Source of the DNA: Erwinia sp. S63
GTDB taxonomy: Bacteria; Pseudomonadota; Gammaproteobacteria; Enterobacterales; Enterobacteriaceae
Assembly (NCBI RefSeq): GCF_016625195.1
Contig: NZ_JACVUP010000010.1
Location: forward strand, 175,581 to 239,580
DNA: 64,000 nucleotides
Reading direction: 5' to 3'
The notes under the pieces were generated by a model. It had not been told where the DNA came from. It was given only the letters and a program-made list of their open reading frames with translations, and ran no database searches. Shown piece after piece: positions 60,557 to 64,000 of this stretch. The position numbers were made by a program, and so were the translations under genes. Position 1 is the first letter of the stretch; each line of letters opens with the position of its first letter.

Positions 60557-60778
60557 CATTTCGAGGCGTCTGATATTCCGGGAAGTGTTTAAACATTATA
60601 TTTCGGCGATAAAACATTACATACCAGACTGTTATAAAGAATTCTTATTGCCGCTATAAGCAAATCACCGTTTCACAATCTTACGCCGCAAATTATTCTG
60701 GGCAGGGCGATGTTTGACACATTTCCCGGCACAGCGCATCCGCTACACAAAAAATGAATAAGACTTTAAGGATCCTTT

Positions 60779-61489
60779 ATGAATGGCGTCCAGCCGCACT
60801 CAGTTAAACCGGTATTGCTGGTACTGAGTAGTTTTCGCGATATCGTCGCCGGGCATGAAATCTCCGGTTTTTACCTGCCAGAATTGACTCACCCTTTACA
60901 TGTGCTTGAATCAGCCGGCATTCAAACGACCTTTGCCTCTGTCAAAGGAGGAAAACCACCGGTTTATGGTATCGAAGATGATGCGATCAATCAGCACTAC
61001 TGGCAGGACGTGGGCTTTCAGCAGCGGCTGAATAACACCTTACCGCTGGCGGCGGCCAAAAGTGAGGATTACAGCGCACTCCTGTTTGTCGGCGGACACG
61101 GCACGATGTGGGATTTCCCGGATGATGCCGTGCTGAAATTCCTGACGCGCCAGATGTATGAGAGCGGCAAACCCGTTGCGGCGGTTTGCCACGGCCCGGC
61201 GGCGTTGATCAATGTGAAACTGCGTAACGGCCAGTATCTGGTAAAAGGAAAACGCGTGGCGGCCTTCACTGATACCGAGGAAATGGAAGTCGGTATGGCA
61301 AATGTAGTGCCCTTTATGCTGGAAGCGGCGCTCAAGGAACGGGGGGCACGCCACCAGCCTGCGGATAACTGGCAATGCAATGTGGTAATCGACGGCCTGC
61401 TGATTACCGGTCAGAACCCGCAATCTGCTAGCGCGGTTGGTGAGGCTTTGTGTCACGCGTTGCTGGCAGCGACTCCTCTTGCGTTTTAA
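60779..61489 (+). CDS. DJ-1/PfpI family protein, Hsp31-like type 1 glutamine-amidotransferase fold
   Basis: This 236-residue protein has Glu35 in FYLPELTHP, the nucleophile elbow AAVCHGPAAL (Cys137-His138), and GGHGTMWDFPDD. It is of the Hsp31/YDR533C class, which includes glyoxalase III and chaperone-like members acting on methylglyoxal or damaged proteins. AAGGATC lies before the ATG. It is a single gene, and the 60557-60778 region upstream is AT-rich with no operator recognised. Confidence 0.9.
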   Translation: MNGVQPHSVKPVLLVLSSFRDIVAGHEISGFYLPELTHPLHVLESAGIQTTFASVKGGKPPVYGIEDDAINQHYWQDVGFQQRLNNTLPLAAAKSEDYSALLFVGGHGTMWDFPDDAVLKFLTRQMYESGKPVAAVCHGPAALINVKLRNGQYLVKGKRVAAFTDTEEMEVGMANVVPFMLEAALKERGARHQPADNWQCNVVIDGLLITGQNPQSASAVGEALCHALLAATPLAF

Positions 61490-61522
61490 AACACTGTTGC
61501 CGAAACTGGCTGACACAGTGTT
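61490..61522 (+). repeat. 8-bp inverted repeat AACACTGT/ACAGTGTT after the DJ-1 gene
   Basis: The perfect arms are separated by 17 bases directly after the stop codon at 61489. No T-run follows, so it is recorded as an inverted repeat rather than a terminator. Confidence 0.4.
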
Positions 61523-61647
61523 GAATCCGTGCCAACGCCATAGGCTGATTTTTCCCACAAATCGAAGTTGGCACGCTCATGTTGATGCAACTTGCTACGC
61601 CACACAATGAACTGATGAATGTGCCAGTAACACGAGCGAGCTGACTT

Positions 61648-63183
61648 TCAATGCCTCAACAACAAAGCTCGCTGTATTCCAAGACGACTGACATAAGCGG
61701 AAAGACGCTCCGCATGTCTTTCAGTGACCACCAAGCCGATATAGCCATCCGGTCGAATCAGGTAAGCGGTATCCTGTTTGAATCCTTTTTTCTCAAATGT
61801 ATCCTGCCAGGGAAAAACCTGCCATTCCACACCATGGCGATCGCACCAGTTCCTGACGTCTTCAGCGGCGGTGCCGTAGATGTGTATTTGCCAGACTATC
61901 TTTCTCAATGATGCATAATTGTCAGTCTCACCCATAGCGATATACGGCAAGCGATCGCCCGCACTTATCTCTCCCGCTTTTCCCTCGCTTAACGGGCTGT
62001 CCGGATAGCTCATCGTCGTTTGTGAGATGACGCGGAAAAGGTATTCGCGTACGCGTTCATATCGATATGCCTGACTGGCGATCGACGGTGCAATGTGTGT
62101 GCGCACGAAATCTGCGAACCCGCCAGCGGCAGTGATGAAAGTGAAGACCCGGTCTGTGGTTTTCACCAACTTATGAGCAAAGGCTTTACGCTCCGCCTCA
62201 TAACTGTCCAGTAAGATTTCGGAGGCTTGTGCCTTAATCACCGCAGCCAGTTTCCACGCAAGGTTTATCGCATCGGCAATACCGGTATTCATCCCCTGCC
62301 CTCCCGCCGGGCTATGAACATGTGCTGCATCACCCAGCAGAAATGCACGACCATGGCGAAAATGATTGGTTACCCGATGATGGACACGGTAAGTAGAAAA
62401 CCAGTTCACTTGTTTGATGCTGAGCCCTAACCCATTGATGGCCCGTTGACTGACATCGTCAAAACAATGTTGCTGCTTATCCCCATCTTCACTCTCTACA
62501 GTACCGATCAAACGATATTGATGCTCCGGCCCATAGGGCATCACCAGGACAAAATCAGACTTGTCGAAGGCAATGTGTCCCTCATTCGCGGGTTTCACTC
62601 CACTGGCCAGTACATCTGCAACGTAAAAGAGGTGGTCGTAAGTACCGCCCTCGAAGTCACTGCCTATTTGATGGCGCACCGGGGAATGCGCGCCATCACA
62701 GCCTGCAAGATAGGTGGCAGTGCAGGTTTCTGTTTGCCCTGTGGGTGTTGTGATCGTGGCAACAATCTGTTCGCCTTCTTCCCTGAACGACATGAATTCT
62801 GTTTGCCGTTCGACGACAACACCTGCCGTTTGCAGGCGGGTGACCAGTAATTTTTCATGTCTGTCCTGGGGTAAGATTAGTACGAACGGATACGGAGAAA
62901 TGTCGTTCCCGGCATTCTCCAGTGGAATGCGCGCCTTCGGTTCTCCCCGCGCCCACATATTCATAGCCGGCATTTTATAGCCTGCTGCGATGGTTTCTTC
63001 AGCCATATCCAACTGGCGATAAAGTTCCAGCGTACGCGCCTGAACGGCCATTGCTCGTGATGTCTCACCCGGTCCCTGACTCTTGTCAATGATACGGACC
63101 GACACGCCTTGTCGGGTGAGCCAGAGTGCCAGCACCAAACCAGTGGGCCCTGCTCCAACGATGAGTACGTCGATATTGTTCAT
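61648..63183 (-). CDS. FAD-dependent aromatic monooxygenase (PheA/TfdB/MhpA-type flavoprotein hydroxylase)
   Basis: This 511-residue class A flavoprotein hydroxylase has the FAD motif DVLIVGAGPTGLVLALWLTR, the DG motif GCDGAHSPVRHQIG, and the GD motif RAFLLGDAAHVHSPAGGQGM followed by NTGIADAINLAWKL. The C-terminal ~120 residues form the thioredoxin-like domain usual in this group. It hydroxylates phenolic compounds with NAD(P)H and O2. The ATG at 63183 has GGA about 8 bases upstream; the TTG at 63195 is less likely. It stands alone, with no ring-cleavage genes in the window. Confidence 0.92.
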   Translation of the reverse strand: MNNIDVLIVGAGPTGLVLALWLTRQGVSVRIIDKSQGPGETSRAMAVQARTLELYRQLDMAEETIAAGYKMPAMNMWARGEPKARIPLENAGNDISPYPFVLILPQDRHEKLLVTRLQTAGVVVERQTEFMSFREEGEQIVATITTPTGQTETCTATYLAGCDGAHSPVRHQIGSDFEGGTYDHLFYVADVLASGVKPANEGHIAFDKSDFVLVMPYGPEHQYRLIGTVESEDGDKQQHCFDDVSQRAINGLGLSIKQVNWFSTYRVHHRVTNHFRHGRAFLLGDAAHVHSPAGGQGMNTGIADAINLAWKLAAVIKAQASEILLDSYEAERKAFAHKLVKTTDRVFTFITAAGGFADFVRTHIAPSIASQAYRYERVREYLFRVISQTTMSYPDSPLSEGKAGEISAGDRLPYIAMGETDNYASLRKIVWQIHIYGTAAEDVRNWCDRHGVEWQVFPWQDTFEKKGFKQDTAYLIRPDGYIGLVVTERHAERLSAYVSRLGIQRALLLRH

Positions 63184-63947
63184 AGGACTATCCAACTGTG
63201 GTGTGAGTTAAATAGGAACACCATGGCGAACGCTTAAGTTAGTGTGATTTACACAGCTTTATGCAAAGTATAATTGCGCTCGATAGAACTGGACGTGCTT
63301 TTGCTCACTGTCTTCCGCACGCACTGACTAAAGCATTCTTACCGGCACTAGAGGGGCGCCCTGCCCTTCCGGGCTGGCTGTCATGAGCGTTGATGTTTAA
63401 AGCTTGAAATGACATTGTCACCTTTCAAATGGATTTTTTCACCTTCCTGAAAACGCTATAAGGTAGTGTATTAAAACAAAATTTCAGAAATTTTCAGACT
63501 GAAAATCACCATGTTTTTTTTGATTGGTGGTGAAGGTATTTGTAATGATGGTGCTGAGGATGGTCTGGGCGCTACTTTTTTATGCCTGAGTGAGTCATGA
63601 CGATGGTATTTCTGCATAACGCATTTCGTGTCGTTCTTCTCTTTGCAGCTGATCCTGTGCGCACTCCGGAGAGCGAAATACACCTAATCGACAGGCGTGC
63701 ATTTCGTTATCCTCCACTTTCCGCGCAATACGACCTGTATGCTAGAACCAGCATTTAAGCCTTCTCCAGATTTCTCATCGTGTGTATCACCAGTAGGTGT
63801 GATTAAAGACATCTGATAACTACATGTTAGGGTCAGTTGCACATTGGTTGGATGACCAGCACGTAATGCTGCAATGAGAATTGGTCAAATAGGTAAATTT
63901 TGTCGAATTGTCTGGGTCGTTGAAAACGGATGACTTTGTCAGAAGTA
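63184..63947. other. 764-base region without recognised gene
   Basis: The stretch has scattered short frames (for example plus 63597-63758 and minus 63471-63683) without ribosome sites or known motifs. The part near 63184 probably contains the promoter of the monooxygenase gene. Nothing else was recognised. Confidence 0.6.
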
Positions 63948-64000
63948 GGACGCTGGACGCTGGACGCTGGACGCTGGACGCTGGACGCTGGACGCTGGAC
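63948..64000. repeat. Tandem heptanucleotide repeat (GGACGCT)n, running off the window end
   Basis: Seven complete copies of GGACGCT and four bases of an eighth run from 63948 to the last base without a mismatch. The total number is unknown because the array continues past the window. Confidence 0.98.

Noticed and set aside
63597..63758. 53-codon plus-strand frame near the window end
   Set aside because: No ribosome site and no family; likely chance.
1..64000. Prophage, IS element, CRISPR array, tRNA or rRNA
   Set aside because: No transposase, integrase, terminal repeats, repeat-spacer pattern or RNA-gene motif was seen in reading the window.

Overview
The window looks like chromosomal DNA of a Gram-negative enterobacterium. 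Several products closely match enterobacterial families: IutA, FhuE and FepA-type receptors, membrane PQQ glucose-type dehydrogenases, BhsA/McbA and XapX proteins. The gene mix (paired PQQ dehydrogenases, inositol catabolism, receptors for foreign siderophores) suggests the Pantoea/Erwinia group; this is an inference from content, not a phylogenetic test. No rRNA, tRNA, CRISPR array, IS element or phage gene was recognised.

Layout. 1-2.3 kb: the end of an aldehyde dehydrogenase and a DapA-family lyase/deaminase with a decayed oxidoreductase relic between them, possibly remains of a D-hydroxyproline pathway. 2.6-12.5 kb: an old yellow enzyme, then an iron block with a siderophore-interacting reductase, a Fur-controlled iutA without iucABCD, and fhuE, interrupted by a DUF2256 protein, a sugar porter and a PNPOx-like protein. 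13-15.2 kb: an orphan FliD and an AraC-type regulator. 15.6-28.7 kb: an unusual signalling and enzyme module. It holds a FixJ-like regulator, a giant pseudokinase/AAA-ATPase/GAF/PAS/histidine kinase broken by an in-frame amber codon, a lone receiver protein, two XapX membrane proteins and a YcaC-like hydrolase. Divergent from these is an amidohydrolase-DoxX-MFS-alpha/beta hydrolase operon. A 25-bp element (21/25 identical between two copies) sits in the divergent promoter and upstream of the FixJ-like gene. 28.8-31.7 kb: pirin, a BhsA-like peptide, a GNAT acetyltransferase and a LysR regulator.

32-38.6 kb: two membrane-bound PQQ dehydrogenases flank a LacI-family regulator, with a LacI-type operator candidate between them. 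38.6-52.8 kb: a polyol/inositol region with three Gfo/Idh/MocA dehydrogenases (one is IolG), a TIM-barrel isomerase, an orphan sugar-binding protein, a 2-hydroxyacid dehydrogenase, an HpcH/HpaI aldolase, an aldehyde dehydrogenase, an RpiR/IolR-type regulator, IolD, IolE and an SDR. Three 14-bp sites of the form GCAAT(N4)ATTGC flank the regulator gene and give a strong candidate regulon. IolB, IolC and IolJ are not present here, so the lower pathway is either elsewhere or non-canonical.

52.8-64 kb: an unknown small protein, a DeoR regulator with a YdgJ/IolW-like oxidoreductase, a LysR-controlled VOC/MDR pair, a third TonB-dependent receptor (FepA/IroN class) behind overlapping Fur sites, a DJ-1/PfpI protein and an FAD aromatic monooxygenase. 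The window ends inside a tandem array of the heptamer GGACGCT.
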